Shown: positions 44,954-53,619, counted from the stretch's first letter. The stretch is 64,000 nt of DNA from Bordetella genomosp. 7 (GCF_002261265.1 NZ_NEVK01000003.1:930001-994000); one strand, 5' to 3'. Program-made: numbers and translations. The notes: generated by a model from the sequence alone, not told the origin.

Positions 44954-45583
44954 ATGCCCATGACCCCGGACGACCTGCGGCACATCGCCGAACAGACCCT
45001 TGATTACTACAACGCGCATGCCGAGAGTTTCGAGGCTGGCACGCGCGATCACGATGTGCGCCAGAACATCGATGCCTTGCTGCGCCACCTGGCGGGTACG
45101 CCGCCATTCGACATCCTGGATCTGGGATGCGGCCCCGGACGCGACCTGCAGGCCTTTCGCGCGTTGGGCCACCGGCCCGTGGGGCTTGATGGCGCGGAAC
45201 GCTTTGTCGCCATGGCCCGCCAGGCGTCGGACTGCGAAGTCTGGCACCAGGACCTGTTGGCGCTGGACCTGTCTGCGCAGCGTTTTGACGGAATATTCGC
45301 CAATGCCGTGCTCTTCCATGTGCCCACTGCGCAGCTGCCGCGCGTACTGCAACAATTGCGTGCAACGCTGCGGCCCGGCGGAGCGCTGTTCAGTTCCAAC
45401 CCGCGCGGCGCCAACGAAGAGGGCTGGAATCGCGGCCGCTATGGCGCCTATCACGACCTGGACCGCTGGCGCGCCCTGATGAACGCGGCGGGATTCGACG
45501 AACTGGAACACTACTACCGGCCCGCGGGACTGCCACGCGAGCAGCAACCCTGGTTGGCCAGCGTATGGCGGCCCCGCGCATAG
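44954..45583 (+). CDS. SAM-dependent methyltransferase (class I)
   Basis: The 209-residue protein has motif I ILDLGCGPGRDLQAF near residue 55, then RPVGLDGAERFVAMAR, FDGIFANAVLFHVP and ATLRPGGALFSSNPRG. It is a small-molecule-type methyltransferase of unknown substrate. ATG 44954 or 44960 is possible; upstream in-frame starts lie inside the repeat. It overlaps the following glycosylase gene by 19 bp. Confidence 0.88.
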   Translation: MPMTPDDLRHIAEQTLDYYNAHAESFEAGTRDHDVRQNIDALLRHLAGTPPFDILDLGCGPGRDLQAFRALGHRPVGLDGAERFVAMARQASDCEVWHQDLLALDLSAQRFDGIFANAVLFHVPTAQLPRVLQQLRATLRPGGALFSSNPRGANEEGWNRGRYGAYHDLDRWRALMNAAGFDELEHYYRPAGLPREQQPWLASVWRPRA

Positions 45584-46125
45584 CGCGGCGCGGGCCGACC
45601 GCCCCCCGCGTCCATGGCTTGCCACCTGTGGCGGGGCCGGACGCGCGCGTGCTGGTGCTGGGTTCTATGCCGGGCGTGGCATCCCTGCGGCTGCAACAGT
45701 ACTACGCCCACCCCCGCAACGCGTTTTGGCCGATAGCGGCCGCGGCTTTCGGTTTCGATGCGACGGCCGCATACGAACGGCGCGTCGCGGCGCTCAAGGC
45801 GGCCGGCGTGGCGTTGTGGGACGTCTTGCAGGCGTGTGATCGCGATGGCAGCCTGGACGCCGACATCGACCCGGCCACCGCCGAGATCAACGACTTCGGC
45901 GCGTTTTTCAGCGCCCATCCCGGCATTATGAAGGTGTGCCTCAACGGCGCGGCGGCCGCTGCCCTGTACCGACGCCGCGTCATGCCGCGGGTGACCGGCG
46001 CGCAGGGGCTGCAAACCCTCGCCTTGCCATCCACCAGCCCCGCCCACGCCGCCATGAGCCAGGCGGACAAGCTGTTGATATGGCGTAGCGCGCTGGCGCT
46101 GCCCGGCTTGCCCGGTCAGGGCTGA
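45565..46125 (+). CDS. DNA-deoxyinosine glycosylase (UDG family 6)
   Basis: The 186-residue protein has LVLGSMPGVASLRLQQYYAH with the following HPRNAFWPI, the HDG signature, and LPSTSPAHAAMS near the C-terminus, which corresponds to the second active-site motif. Enzymes of this type remove hypoxanthine from DNA after adenine deamination. Its start lies inside the methyltransferase end. It converges on the next gene with a 10-bp overlap, so no terminator separates them. Confidence 0.9.
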   Translation: MAAPRIARRGPTAPRVHGLPPVAGPDARVLVLGSMPGVASLRLQQYYAHPRNAFWPIAAAAFGFDATAAYERRVAALKAAGVALWDVLQACDRDGSLDADIDPATAEINDFGAFFSAHPGIMKVCLNGAAAAALYRRRVMPRVTGAQGLQTLALPSTSPAHAAMSQADKLLIWRSALALPGLPGQG

Positions 46126-47081
46126 ACGGGCGGCAGTTCGTCGGCGATCAGGTCAAGGCCGGCGCGCAGCAGGCGGTCATAGCGGGCGCGTTCTGCGGCG
46201 ATGGCCTCGGGCGTCCAGGCGTAGAACCCCTGGCCGGTCTTCATGCCGTGGCGGCCATCCGCGGCACGCTCGGTCAGGCACCGCGCGGGTGTGCCGCTGT
46301 TGCAGAACGTCGGGTACATGGTGGCGCCAGCTGCCGCATGGACGTCGATGCCGGCATGGTCCCGTTGCAGCACGGGGCCGGCAGCCAGGAACCGGAACCC
46401 GAACCCAAACCGCACGGCCGCATCCACATCTTCGGGCGAAGCGATGCCGCGATCGATAAGGTCGAAGGCTTCGCGCGACAGCGCATGCTGCAGGCGGTTG
46501 GCCAGGAAGCCCGGCAGATCCTTGAGCACCTTGACGGGCACCATGCCGCAACGGCGCATGAAGGCGACCAGCGCGTCCGCATGCTGCACGTCGCTGGCAT
46601 CGCACAGCACGACTTCGACCAGCGGCACCAAATGGGCGGGCATGAAGAAATGCAGCCCCAGCATGCGCGCGCGCGTGTCCAGGCCCTTGCCGATTTCGCC
46701 TATCGGAAAGCTGGAACTGTTGCTGGCCAGAATGGCGTCGGCCGGCGCATGCCGCTCGAGTTCGGCAAATAGCGCCTGCTTCAGGTCCAGGCGTTCCGGA
46801 ATGCATTCGATGACCAGCGCCACATCGCGCCAGTCACATGCTTGCAGGCTGGCGACGACCTGCACTTTGTCCGCGGCGTCCGCATGGCCGGCCGCAGCCA
46901 GGTTGTCCGCAACGCGCGCGGGCAGGGCGGCGGCACGGCCTGCGTCGGGCTCTATGACCGTGGTGCGGCATTGGGCGCGTGCAAGTACCACCGCCACATC
47001 GGCGCCCATGGTGCCGCCACCCACGATCACCGCGTGTGTGGCGGCGGGGTTGGCCAGGCGAGCCGGAAGGCTGGCATTCAT
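46116..47081 (-). CDS. 3-hydroxyacyl-CoA dehydrogenase family protein
   Basis: The 321-residue protein has an NAD-binding VIVGGGTMGADVAVVLARA, the catalytic segment SNSSSFPIGEI, GLHFFMPAHLVPLVEVV with the His-Glu pair, and a C-terminal helical domain with GHGMKTGQGFYAW-like residues (RHGMKTGQGFYAWTPE). The size and loop resemble L-carnitine or L-gulonate-3-dehydrogenase as much as 3-hydroxybutyryl-CoA dehydrogenase. It is divergent from a LysR gene and may be controlled by it. Confidence 0.85.
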   Translation of the reverse strand: MNASLPARLANPAATHAVIVGGGTMGADVAVVLARAQCRTTVIEPDAGRAAALPARVADNLAAAGHADAADKVQVVASLQACDWRDVALVIECIPERLDLKQALFAELERHAPADAILASNSSSFPIGEIGKGLDTRARMLGLHFFMPAHLVPLVEVVLCDASDVQHADALVAFMRRCGMVPVKVLKDLPGFLANRLQHALSREAFDLIDRGIASPEDVDAAVRFGFGFRFLAAGPVLQRDHAGIDVHAAAGATMYPTFCNSGTPARCLTERAADGRHGMKTGQGFYAWTPEAIAAERARYDRLLRAGLDLIADELPPVQP

Positions 47082-47130
47082 TGCATCGTCCTTTTCAGAT
47101 GGAGTGCATGCCAGTTTAGGGAATGTGCTT

Positions 47131-47144
47131 TGATTGATGAATCA
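47131..47144. promoter_or_regulatory. Candidate LysR binding site 1
   Basis: TGATTGATGAATCA is a palindrome with TGATT/AATCA arms and a 4-bp centre, between the divergent dehydrogenase and LysR genes. The same sequence in reverse complement occurs at 50586-50599 before the Bug gene. Confidence 0.6.
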
Positions 47145-47184
47145 GATTTTCTGGATAGAATGATCAATAAACGAGATCAATAAG

Positions 47185-48090
47185 ATGAAAATCAATTTGT
47201 CGATGCGCGATGTCGATACCGTGCTGGTGCTGGGCCGTGCGCTCAACTTCCGGCAGGCCGCCGCGCAACTGCACTTGTCGCAATCCGCGCTGTCCACGCA
47301 GATCCTCCGTATTGAAGAGGCGCTGGGCGTGCGCTTGTTCGACCGCACCACCCGCACCGTGCGCCTGACGGCGGCGGGGCAGGTGTTCATGCAACAGGCG
47401 GTCAATCTGCAAGTGGCGTTTCGCGAGGCACTGGACGCCGTGGGCGGCATCGCCAACGCCCAGCAGGGCTGCGTGGCCGTGGCGGCGCTGCCGTCCGTGG
47501 CCGCGCGCATGTTGCCGCGCGTGCTCATGGCGTATCGCCAGGCGCATCCGCATGTGGCGCTGAAGGTGCATGACACCCTGTCGGGGCCCGCGTTTGACCT
47601 GGTGCGTGCCGGCGACGTGGATTTCGCCATTACGGCTGCCGATCCGCAGCAGGTGGATCTGCACTATGAACCCATGCTGTCCGACAGTTTTCTGTTGCTG
47701 ATTCCCCCGGGCCACGCGTTGGCGCGCAGCAAGGGGCCATTGCGCTGGGCCGATACGGTCAAGGCCGCGCATGTGACCATGGTGCAGCCCAGCAGCGTTC
47801 GGCAATACGCCGAATGGGCCTTTCTACAGAATCGCATCCGGTTTCAGCCCGCTTTCGAGGCCGAGCACCTGACCACGATCGTGGCCATGGTCGAGTGCGG
47901 GTTCGGCGTAGCGGCGCTGCCCGCCATCGCCGCCGGCGCCGTAGCGCATGACGGGATCATGAGCCGCGCGCTGGTCGGTCCGGTAGCCGAGCGGTCCATA
48001 GGCGTCGTTACAGCGCGCCACCGCAGCCTGTCGCCGGCCGCCCTGGCGTTATTGCAGATGTTGCGCGCGGATCTGGCCAAACAGCAGTAG
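47185..48090 (+). CDS. LysR-family transcriptional regulator
   Basis: The 301-residue protein starts with the LysR winged helix (NFRQAAAQLHLSQSALSTQI, LGVRLFDRTTRTVRLTAAGQ) and continues with the two-lobe co-inducer domain (ARMLPRVLMAYRQAHPHVAL, ECGFGVAALPAIA). It is divergent from the 3-hydroxyacyl-CoA dehydrogenase-like gene. Its probable binding palindrome is repeated at the Bug promoter 3.4 kb away, suggesting it controls both. The gene is followed by the 73-bp repeat array. Confidence 0.92.
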   Translation: MKINLSMRDVDTVLVLGRALNFRQAAAQLHLSQSALSTQILRIEEALGVRLFDRTTRTVRLTAAGQVFMQQAVNLQVAFREALDAVGGIANAQQGCVAVAALPSVAARMLPRVLMAYRQAHPHVALKVHDTLSGPAFDLVRAGDVDFAITAADPQQVDLHYEPMLSDSFLLLIPPGHALARSKGPLRWADTVKAAHVTMVQPSSVRQYAEWAFLQNRIRFQPAFEAEHLTTIVAMVECGFGVAALPAIAAGAVAHDGIMSRALVGPVAERSIGVVTARHRSLSPAALALLQMLRADLAKQQ

Positions 48091-48117
48091 ATAGTCGCAG
48101 TGTGCGTCTTGCGGTTC

Positions 48118-48587
48118 GGTGTCAGACACCCTTTTGGGTGTCAGACACCTGAAGCATCCGGACTGATGTGGCTGTGGGGCGTGGCACGGCTGGTGTCAGA
48201 CACCCTTTGGGTGTCAGACACCTGAAGCATCCGGTCTGATGTGGCTGTGGGGCGTGGCACGGTTGGTGTCAGACACCCTTTGGGTGTCAGACACCTGAAG
48301 CATCCGGACTGGTGTGGCTGTGGGGCGTGGCGCGGCTGGTGTCAGACACTCTTTGGGTGTCAGACACCTGAAGCATCCGGACTGGTGTGGCTGTGGGGCG
48401 GGGCACGGTTGGTGTCAGACACCCTTTGGGTGTCAGACACCTGAAGCATCTGGACTGGTGTGGCTATGGGGCGTGGCACGGTTGGTGTCAGACACCCTTT
48501 GGGTGTCAGACACCTGAAGCATCCGGACTGATGTGGCTGTGGCGCGTGGCACGGTTGGTGTCAGACACCCTTTGGGTGTCTGACACC
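48118..48587. repeat. Seven tandem 73-bp units with GTGTCAGACACC hairpins
   Basis: Seven copies of GGTGTCAGACACCC, TTTG, then GGTGTCAGACACC start at 48118, 48192, 48265, 48338, 48411, 48484 and 48557, a near-constant 73-bp period. The 42-bp spacers are also repeated (GAAGCATCCGGACTG and GGCTGTGGGGCGTGGCACGG words). The last copy has GTGTCTGACACC and is followed by a decayed spacer to ~48630. The array lies between convergent lysR and ilvD-like genes. Reading frames in it are repeat artefacts. Confidence 0.95.
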
Positions 48588-48682
48588 TGGCGTATCTGGG
48601 CTGATGCGGCTATGGGGCGTGGCCCGTGGTGTCAGGCAACTTTGCCTGCCTGTTTGCCGGCTCGCGGGAGGCTCGGTCGGCG

Positions 48683-50437
48683 TTACCGGTCGTCTGCAGC
48701 CTTGTCGGGCACGCTTTCGCGCACCTGCGGCGCGCGCAGGAAGTCGAAGTCCACGCCCTGGTCTGCCTGGGTGACGGATTGCAGATAAAGCTTCTGGTAG
48801 CCGCGTTGCGCTTGGGGGCGTTCTATCGGCTGTGCCGCGGCGCGGCGCGCCAGCTCTTCGTCGCTGACCAGCAGGGAAACTTCGCGGCGCTGCACCGACA
48901 GCCGGATACGGTCGCCGTTGTGCACATATGCCAGGGGCCCGCCCACAGCGGCTTCCGGGGTGACGTGCAGCACGATGGTGCCCGCCGCGGTGCCGCTCAT
49001 GCGGCCGTCGGAAATGCGCACCATGTCCTTGATGCCGGCCCGCGCCAACTTGCGGGGAATGGGCATGTAGCCCGCTTCGGGCATGCCGGGGCCGCCCGTG
49101 GGGCCGATGCGCTTGAGCACCAGGATGTCGTCCGCCCTGACATCCAGGGCTTCGTCGTCGATGCGCAGCGCCATGTCCTGTGCGTCTTCAAACACGACGG
49201 CGCGGCCTTCATGCTCCATTAATTGCGGGTCGGCGGCCGACTGCTTGATGATGGCGCCCCCGGGCGCCAGGTTCCCGCGCAACACCGCCAGTCCGCCCGC
49301 CGGATAAATGGGCGAGTCGAACGGCCGGATGACGGCCTGCGCAAAACGCGGCGGCGCCGCATCGAGCTCTTCGCCCAGGCTGCGCCCCGACACGGTCAGC
49401 GCGTCCAGGTGCAACAGTGGCCGCAGTTCGCGCAACAGGGCCGGCATGCCGCCCGCCTTGTGGAAGTCTTCCATGTAATGCTGGCCCGACGGCTTCAGGT
49501 CCACCAGCACAGGCGTCTCGCGGCTCAGGCGATCCAGCCCGGCCAGGTCGATGTCGATGCCCAGCCGGCCCGCCATGGCCGTCAGGTGCACGATGCCGTT
49601 GGTCGATCCGCCGATGGCCAGCAATACGCGCAGCGCGTTCTCGAACGCCTTGCCCGTCAGGATAAGATCGGGCGTGATGCGGCTGGCGGCCATGGCAACC
49701 GCCGTGGCGCCCGTGCGCTCGGCCACGCGTATGCGGTCGGCCGTGACCGCGGGCGCAGAAGCGCCGCCGAACACCATGATGCCCAGCGCTTCTGCCAGGC
49801 ACGCCATGGTGCTGGCCGTGCCCATGACGGAACACGTGCCCACACTGGCCACCAACTGGTTGTTGACGTCCGCGATCTCGTCGGCGTCGATCTCGTCGGC
49901 ACGGTAGCGACCCCAATAGCGGCGGCAGTCGGTACAGGCGCCCACGCGCTCGCCTCGGTGCGCGCCGGTCAGCATGGCGCCCGTCACCAACTGTATGGCC
50001 GGCACGCCGGCCGAGGCCGCGCCCATCAGCTGCGCCGGCACGGTCTTGTCGCAGCCGCCGATCAGCACCACCGCATCCATGGGCTGTGCGCGGATCATCT
50101 CTTCGGTGTCCATCGACATCAGATTGCGCAGGTACATGCTGGTAGGCTGCGAAAAGCTCTCGTGCACCGAGATGGTCGGGAAGTCGACCGGCAGGCCGCC
50201 GGCCAGCATCACGCCACGCTTGACCGCCTCGACCAGTTGCGGGGCGTTGCCGTGGCAGGGGTTATAGCTGCTGCCCGTATTGACGATGCCGATCACGGGC
50301 CGCGATAACGCGTCGTCGGTGTAGCCGGCGCCCTTGATGAAGGCTTTGCGCAAGAACAGCGAAAAGCCGGAGTCGCCATAGTTGGTCAGGCCCCTGGCCA
50401 GGCCCGGAAGAGAAGAGGGCGGGGTTTTCGTGCTCAT
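48683..50437 (-). CDS. IlvD/Edd-family dehydratase, likely pentonate/sugar-acid type
   Basis: The 584-residue protein has cysteines C61 (SSYNPCHGN), C129 (LIGGCDKT) and C202 (VGTCSVMGTAS), the spacing of 2Fe-2S sugar-acid dehydratases such as L-arabinonate dehydratase. The C-terminal catalytic SDGRMSGTAAG is present. It should dehydrate an aldonic or related 2,3-dihydroxy acid. Biosynthetic IlvD is less likely because of the neighbouring receptor and regulator. It is divergent from the Bug gene. The start follows GGAATG. Confidence 0.88.
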   Translation of the reverse strand: MSTKTPPSSLPGLARGLTNYGDSGFSLFLRKAFIKGAGYTDDALSRPVIGIVNTGSSYNPCHGNAPQLVEAVKRGVMLAGGLPVDFPTISVHESFSQPTSMYLRNLMSMDTEEMIRAQPMDAVVLIGGCDKTVPAQLMGAASAGVPAIQLVTGAMLTGAHRGERVGACTDCRRYWGRYRADEIDADEIADVNNQLVASVGTCSVMGTASTMACLAEALGIMVFGGASAPAVTADRIRVAERTGATAVAMAASRITPDLILTGKAFENALRVLLAIGGSTNGIVHLTAMAGRLGIDIDLAGLDRLSRETPVLVDLKPSGQHYMEDFHKAGGMPALLRELRPLLHLDALTVSGRSLGEELDAAPPRFAQAVIRPFDSPIYPAGGLAVLRGNLAPGGAIIKQSAADPQLMEHEGRAVVFEDAQDMALRIDDEALDVRADDILVLKRIGPTGGPGMPEAGYMPIPRKLARAGIKDMVRISDGRMSGTAAGTIVLHVTPEAAVGGPLAYVHNGDRIRLSVQRREVSLLVSDEELARRAAAQPIERPQAQRGYQKLYLQSVTQADQGVDFDFLRAPQVRESVPDKAADDR

Positions 50438-50444
50438 GGCATTC

Positions 50445-50458
50445 CAATAATATTATTG
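50445..50458. promoter_or_regulatory. AT-rich palindrome before the IlvD-type gene
   Basis: CAATAATATTATTG is a perfect 14-bp palindrome beginning 8 bp upstream of the dehydratase start. Its position next to the ribosome-binding site suits a repressor operator or promoter element, but no protein is assigned. Confidence 0.4.
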
Positions 50459-50585
50459 ATAATCTGATCGCAGCATCATAGGGCGCACAGCAGATCCCGC
50501 GCAAGCGCCGGATAGCCAGGCGCCGCGGCGACCTGCCAGAGGCTGTCTATTAATCGACTATGGCGATCACTCAATAGAAAAGTTC

Positions 50586-50599
50586 TGATTCATCAATCA
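50586..50599. promoter_or_regulatory. Candidate LysR binding site 2
   Basis: TGATTCATCAATCA is the exact reverse complement of the palindrome at 47131-47144, and the flanking bases also agree for two more positions. It lies 77 bp before the Bug start, in the divergent IlvD/Bug promoter region. Confidence 0.6.
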
Positions 50600-50675
50600 G
50601 GACGGCCACCCTAAACTGGCACCGCAAGCCGGGCGCACGCTCACCTCGAATAACCATCCCGGCCAGGAGACCTGC

Positions 50676-51680
50676 ATGTTCCGTTTCAGCAAGCCCGCCC
50701 CCGCGCGTCGCGCCTTTTTGTTGTCGGCCTTGGCCGTGTGCGCGGGCCTGGCCTGCCAGGCCGCGCCTGCGGCAGCCGCATACCCCGACCGCGCCGTGCG
50801 GCTGGTTGTTCCTTACCCTCCCGGCGGCGCCACCGACGTTATCGGTCGAGTGCTGGCGCAAGAGCTTTCGACCGCGCTGGGCCAGCAGTTCGTCGTTGAA
50901 AACCGCGCCGGCGCGGCGGGCAACATCGGCGCCGATCAGGTGGCCAAGGCAGACCCGGACGGCTACACGCTGCTGATGGGTGCCCTGACGAGCCACTCCA
51001 TCAACGCCGAGCTCTACAAAAGCAAGGTGCCCTACGACATCGAGAAGAGTTTCGCGCCGGTATCGATCGTGGGCACCGTACCGCTGGTGTTTGTGGTGCA
51101 TCCTTCGGTCCAGGCGCAGTCGCTGCAGGATTTCGTTGCCCTGGCCAAGGCGCGCCCCGGGTACTTGACGATGGCCTCGGCCGGCAACGGCTCGCCGCAG
51201 CACCTGGCCGCCGAGATGTTCAAGAGCATCGCCGACGTCGACGTGCTGCATGTCCCCTACAAGGGCAGCGGCCCGGCCATGACCGACCTGATGGGCGGGC
51301 AGGTGCTGAGCATGATCGAGACCGCGCCCGCATCGCAAGGTCACGTCAAGGCGGGCAAGCTGCGCGCTTTGGCCGTGGCTTCGCAACAGCGCGCCGAAGC
51401 GTTGCCCGAAGTGCCCACCACCGCAGAGGCGGGCCTGGCGAACTTCCAGGTCAGCTCGATGTTCGGAATTGTTGCGCCTGCCGGCACGCCCGCCCCGGTA
51501 ATCGAGCGCTTGAACGGCGCCCTGAAGACCATCGTGGCCAAGCCGGAGGTCAGGGCCGCATTGTTGAATCAGGGCGCGGTGGCGACCTGGACATCGCCTG
51601 CAGATGCCGCGGCGCGCATCGCCGCCGAACGCGCCAAGTGGTCCAAGGTGATCGCCGACGCGCAGGTGCAGGCCGAGTGA
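50676..51680 (+). CDS. Bug-family substrate-binding protein
   Basis: The 334-residue precursor has an export signal ending near AAAA (MFRFSKPAPARRAFLLSALA). The mature part has the Bug pattern YPDRAVRLVVPYPPGGATDV, ENRAGAAGNIGADQVAKADPD and VPYKGSGPAMTDLMGGQVLS. It binds a small organic acid in the periplasm. Its divergent partner is a sugar-acid dehydratase, which suggests that the ligand is that dehydratase's substrate; this is inference. Confidence 0.92.
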   Translation: MFRFSKPAPARRAFLLSALAVCAGLACQAAPAAAAYPDRAVRLVVPYPPGGATDVIGRVLAQELSTALGQQFVVENRAGAAGNIGADQVAKADPDGYTLLMGALTSHSINAELYKSKVPYDIEKSFAPVSIVGTVPLVFVVHPSVQAQSLQDFVALAKARPGYLTMASAGNGSPQHLAAEMFKSIADVDVLHVPYKGSGPAMTDLMGGQVLSMIETAPASQGHVKAGKLRALAVASQQRAEALPEVPTTAEAGLANFQVSSMFGIVAPAGTPAPVIERLNGALKTIVAKPEVRAALLNQGAVATWTSPADAAARIAAERAKWSKVIADAQVQAE

Positions 51681-51689
51681 AGCGGCCTT

Positions 51690-51711
51690 GCGGCGGCCCG
51701 CAGGCCGCCGC
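51690..51711. terminator. Hairpin between convergent Bug and ABC operons
   Basis: GCGGCGGCC and GGCCGCCGC form a 9-bp perfect stem with a CGCA loop, 10 bp after the Bug stop. It is the strongest stem in this gap and may stop transcription from either side; there is no T-run. Confidence 0.55.
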
Positions 51712-51761
51712 GCCGCGCGCGTTGTCGCAAGGCGAGACCCACCGGCTCGCCGCTGCGGGCG

Positions 51762-52766
51762 TCAGGCCTTGACGATGTCCAGATAGGGCTTGGGGTCGAA
51801 ATAGGTGCTGGCGGGCACGGGGTTGGCGATTTTCGCGGTCTGCACGAAGAAATCCGTTACCTGCTGCAGCCATTTGGTGACCGTGCCATCAGCGTACTTG
51901 GCGCGCCATTCTGCCGATGTAAAGTACTTTGAAGCCTTGAACTGGTTCTGCAGTTCGGGCAGCGGCACTTCGGGATAGTGTTTCTTCTGCAGCGTTGCAA
52001 CCGCCGTGTCGGTATTGGACAGCAGATAATCGTTGGCGCTTACCCAGCCCTTGATGAGCGCCTGGATCAGCTTGGGATTCTTGTCGTAGTAGTCATTGCG
52101 CGCCGCCCATCCGCCCACGATGGCCGCCTGCGGATAGAACGCCGACGCATCGACCAGCATGCGCGCGCCCTCGACCTTCTGGCGCACCGTGACATCAAAC
52201 GGCACCCACAGTGCCACCGCGGGCACCGCGCCCGATATAAACGACGTCACGGCCTCTGTCATGCGCTGGTTGACGATCTGCACGTCCTTGCCTTCCTGCA
52301 GCCCGGCTCCGTGCAGGACGCGGTCCAGGAACACATGGGCGGTGGTGCCGGCAGTCGTGGATATCTTGTGGCCCTTGAGGTCGGCGGCGCTGCTGAAGCC
52401 GGCATCGCCACGCACCCACAGTTGCGCGGTGGCATACTCGACGTTGTTGACCAGAAACACCTTGCCCTGGCCGCGCGCAGGAAAGTTCGATACCACGGCG
52501 CCGGTCGACAGCACATCCAGGCTGCCGCCTATCATGGCCTGGAACAATTCCAGGCCAGTCGTGAACTTGATCATCTGCAGGTCCAGCCCCTGTTCGGCGA
52601 ATGCGCCGGTTTCCAGGCCGGTCCAGATCTGGCCGTCCACGGCGGGCGTGTGCAGATAGCCGACCTTGACCTTCTCTGCGGCCCGCGCCAGCAAAGGCAT
52701 GCCTATGCCCGTCATGGCCGCCGCCAGGGCGCTGGTCTTCAATAGGGTTCTGCGCTGCGGATTCAT
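51762..52766 (-). CDS. ABC importer substrate-binding protein, sulfonate/nitrate/taurine type
   Basis: The 334-residue precursor has a Tat-like signal (MNPQRRTLLKTSALAAAMTG) cut near ARAA. The mature part (VGYLHTPAVDGQIWTGLETG, MIGGSLDVLSTGAVVSNFPA) belongs to the SsuA/TauA/NMT1 group. It would bind a sulfonate, taurine, nitrate or a pyrimidine precursor; sequence alone does not decide. AAGGAG 10 bp before the ATG supports the start. It is the third gene after the permease and ATPase. Confidence 0.9.
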   Translation of the reverse strand: MNPQRRTLLKTSALAAAMTGIGMPLLARAAEKVKVGYLHTPAVDGQIWTGLETGAFAEQGLDLQMIKFTTGLELFQAMIGGSLDVLSTGAVVSNFPARGQGKVFLVNNVEYATAQLWVRGDAGFSSAADLKGHKISTTAGTTAHVFLDRVLHGAGLQEGKDVQIVNQRMTEAVTSFISGAVPAVALWVPFDVTVRQKVEGARMLVDASAFYPQAAIVGGWAARNDYYDKNPKLIQALIKGWVSANDYLLSNTDTAVATLQKKHYPEVPLPELQNQFKASKYFTSAEWRAKYADGTVTKWLQQVTDFFVQTAKIANPVPASTYFDPKPYLDIVKA

Positions 52767-52803
52767 GGTGGGGCTCCTTTCCTCGATATGAGGCGATGAC
52801 GAT

Positions 52804-53619
52804 CTAATCAGCCAGGCGCACGACCTGGCTGGCCTGCCTGGCATATTCCTCCATGACCAGGCTGCGTATCTGCGAACGCAGTTCGCTGAAACGCGGGTCT
52901 TCATGCACGTTCTCGGCGCGTGGATAGCCAAAGGGCACGTCTATCACGGCGCGGATACGCGCCGGCCGCGCCGTCACCACGACGATGCGCGATGACAGAT
53001 AAATGGCTTCCTCGACCGAATGGGTGATCAGCAGGACCGTCTTGTCTTCGGCCAGCAACACCTGCAAGAGCAGGTCCTGCATGGCCGAGCGTGTCTGCGC
53101 ATCCAGTGCGCCAAACGGCTCGTCCATCAGCAGGAACTGGGGCTTCACTGCGTAGGCGCGCGCCAATGCCAGGCGTTGCCGCATGCCGCCGGACAGGTGC
53201 TTCGGGTAATGCTGGGCGAAGTCGGCGAGCCCCATGAGCGCCATGTAGCGCTGGCAGATTTCTTCGCGTTCGTCGCGACCGACCCGGTTGGCGCGCAACG
53301 TCAGTCCGAAGGCGATGTTCTCTTTGACGGTCAGCCACGGGAATACGCCGTATTCCTGGAAAATCACGCCGCGGTCGGGCCCCGGCCCCGTAATGGGCTT
53401 GCCGTCGAGCAGCACTTCGCCGTGCGTGGGCTGTACAAAGCCCGCCACGATATTCATCAGCGTGGTCTTGCCGCAGCCCGAGGGGCCTATGACGGACACG
53501 AACTCGCCTTGCCGGATTTCATAGTCGATGCCATCGATGACACGCATCGGGCCATCGGCCGTGGAGAAATCCACCGAGACGTTGCGGAAACTGATACGGG
53601 CGTTCGATGATCGTGTCAT
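52804..53619 (-). CDS. ABC importer ATPase, SsuB/TauB type
   Basis: The 271-residue protein has Walker A GPSGCGKTT, the Q-loop VIFQEYGVFPWL, signature LSGGMRQR, Walker B FLLMDEPFGALD and H-loop LLITHSVEEA. It powers the importer whose permease gene precedes it with a 1-bp overlap (TAATG) and whose binding-protein gene follows. Confidence 0.94.
   Translation of the reverse strand: MTRSSNARISFRNVSVDFSTADGPMRVIDGIDYEIRQGEFVSVIGPSGCGKTTLMNIVAGFVQPTHGEVLLDGKPITGPGPDRGVIFQEYGVFPWLTVKENIAFGLTLRANRVGRDEREEICQRYMALMGLADFAQHYPKHLSGGMRQRLALARAYAVKPQFLLMDEPFGALDAQTRSAMQDLLLQVLLAEDKTVLLITHSVEEAIYLSSRIVVVTARPARIRAVIDVPFGYPRAENVHEDPRFSELRSQIRSLVMEEYARQASQVVRLAD

Noticed and set aside
48118-48587. CRISPR-like periodic repeats
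   Set aside because: The spacers are themselves near-identical, the repeat is an inverted hairpin and no cas genes are present, so this is a tandem repeat array.
48241-48788. Open frames rich in repeated Trp/Gly/Val within the 73-bp array
   Set aside because: The period is not a multiple of three and the same peptide appears in shifted frames; these are repeat artefacts, not genes.
48683-50437. Biosynthetic dihydroxy-acid dehydratase IlvD
   Set aside because: Length and Cys spacing (C61, C129, C202) and the regulator/Bug neighbours fit a catabolic sugar-acid dehydratase better, though exact substrate is open.
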